Origin: an uncultured Planctomycetaceae bacterium
GTDB taxonomy: Bacteria > Planctomycetota > Planctomycetia > Pirellulales > Pirellulaceae
Direction of reading: 5' to 3'
DNA length: 8,679 nucleotides
Assembly: GCA_903927685.1 (NCBI GenBank)
Contig: CAIYOB010001478.1
Location: 1 to 8,679, forward strand
Each line of letters begins with the position of its first letter. Within the stretch, counting starts at the first letter, position 1. The notes beneath the pieces are model-generated. The model made no database searches. It was not told the DNA's origin and saw only the letters and a program-made list of their open reading frames with translations. Both the position numbers and the translations under genes were made by a program. Below, piece after piece: positions 7,812 through 8,679 of the stretch.

Positions 7812-8679
7812 ATGATCCGATCCTCGTTCTTGGTTGTCGTTCTGGCGTGCCTGCTGGACGTCGCACCGGAAGCACCGGCCCAGCAGTGGAGCTCGCCGCG
7901 GTTCGCCCAGTCGTACCATGACTTTGGCACCGTGGCCCGCGGAGCGGCCACGGAGCATCTGTTCTGGTTCACCAACAATTGCGGCAGCGACGTCCATGTG
8001 CGCGGGGTCCGCACCAGTTGCGGCTGCACCACGCCTAGCGTTGTGCACTCGACCGTCAAGCAGGGCGAGCAAGGGGCGATACGCGCCGTCTTCAACACCC
8101 GCTCGTTCATCGGCCAGCGGTCGGCCACCATCACCGTCGTCTTTGACCGACCCTACTACACCGAAGCGCAGCTGTACGTCCGCGGCTACATCCGCCGCGA
8201 TGTCGTCTTTCAGCCCAGTTCCGTCGACTTCGGCACGATTCGCGAGGGCGAGTCCGCACAGCGCGTGATCGCTGTCGAATACGCCGGCCGCAGCGACTGG
8301 CAGATCACCGCCGGACGCGTTCCCAATCCGTTTCTCAGCCTCGAGACCCGGGAGACCAAACGCAATGCCGGACGCGTCGGCTATGAATTGGTTGTGCACC
8401 TGGCGGCCAATGCCCCGGCGGGGACCATCGACACGGAACTGACCCTGGAGACCAACGACTCGCGTGGCAACCGCGTCCCCCTGTCCGTCACCGGCCAGGT
8501 CGTCGCCCCCTTGTCGGTCAGTCCGGCCCTGCTGTATTTGGGCAACGCCTCCAGCGGCCAGGTGCTCAAATCCCGGCTGGTCGTGCGCGCGGCGGAGCCG
8601 TTCAAGATCACATCCGTCGCCTGCGACGATCCCCGCTTCCAATTCGACGTCGGCCAGGACGCCAAGACCCTGCACTTTA
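7812..8679 (+). CDS. Secreted DUF1573 domain protein, 5' part
   Basis: The frame opens at ATG 7812 and runs off the right edge without a stop, showing 289 residues. It starts with an N-terminal signal peptide (FLVVVLACLL core, likely cleavage near APAQQ). Residues about 30-125 carry the DUF1573 pattern: YHDFGTVARGAATEHLFWFTNN, then RTSCGCTTP with Cys70 and Cys72. A second beta-sandwich repeat begins near 133 (FQPSSVDFGTIREGE) and a third near 234 (LSVSPALLYLGNASSGQ). DUF1573 is an Ig-like (ASH/MSP-related) fold that is abundant in planctomycete and Bacteroidetes exported proteins. Its molecular role is unknown, and binding or structural roles in the periplasm or cell surface are only inferred. 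A GTG at 7800 is an in-frame alternative start that would add four residues. The AGGAG at 7777-7781 is rather far from either start, so the exact start is uncertain. Confidence 0.88.
   Translation, partial: MIRSSFLVVVLACLLDVAPEAPAQQWSSPRFAQSYHDFGTVARGAATEHLFWFTNNCGSDVHVRGVRTSCGCTTPSVVHSTVKQGEQGAIRAVFNTRSFIGQRSATITVVFDRPYYTEAQLYVRGYIRRDVVFQPSSVDFGTIREGESAQRVIAVEYAGRSDWQITAGRVPNPFLSLETRETKRNAGRVGYELVVHLAANAPAGTIDTELTLETNDSRGNRVPLSVTGQVVAPLSVSPALLYLGNASSGQVLKSRLVVRAAEPFKITSVACDDPRFQFDVGQDAKTLHF

Noticed and set aside
7349..7921. A + strand frame spanning the sulfatase end and the intergenic gap.
   Set aside because: It is out of frame with both genes, low in complexity and Arg/Ser-rich, with no ribosome site or domain.

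Overview
The window is GC-rich bacterial DNA with every intact gene on the + strand. The gene set is a type I polyketide synthase, a GH29 alpha-L-fucosidase relic, a secreted formylglycine sulfatase and a secreted DUF1573 protein. This combination points to a planctomycete, possibly Pirellulales-like. That placement is inferred from gene content only, because there is no rRNA or other phylogenetic marker here.

Layout. Positions 1-4310 hold the 3' part of a large type I polyketide synthase that is open at the left edge. Its visible order is DH (second half), structural KR half, ER, catalytic KR, ACP and a terminal thioesterase. KS and AT should lie to the left of the window. Positions 4311 to about 4700 carry no intact gene. 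On the minus strand they hold a broken piece that reads like the middle of an HK97-fold phage major capsid protein, split over two frames and interrupted by a stop. Positions 4726-5870 are an alpha-L-fucosidase gene with two apparent deletions. The first joins a signal peptide out of frame to the catalytic domain. The second removes most of the TIM barrel, including the region that should carry the nucleophile. Positions 5941-7494 are an intact exported sulfatase. Positions 7495-7811 are non-coding with two inverted repeats. From 7812 to the right edge runs a DUF1573 protein that continues outside the window.

How the parts fit. The fucosidase and sulfatase are 70 bases apart on one strand. 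This is typical of planctomycete loci that remove sulfate and fucose from algal or other sulfated polysaccharides. Here only the sulfatase looks functional, so the pair is probably the remains of a catabolic cassette. The polyketide synthase is an unrelated biosynthetic unit. The prophage remnant and the eroded fucosidase together mark 4311 to about 4960 as a decay zone between two healthy blocks. No clearly new biological system was found. The most informative signals are the hidden capsid fragment and the deletion-scarred fucosidase, and an assembly error must be excluded for the latter.
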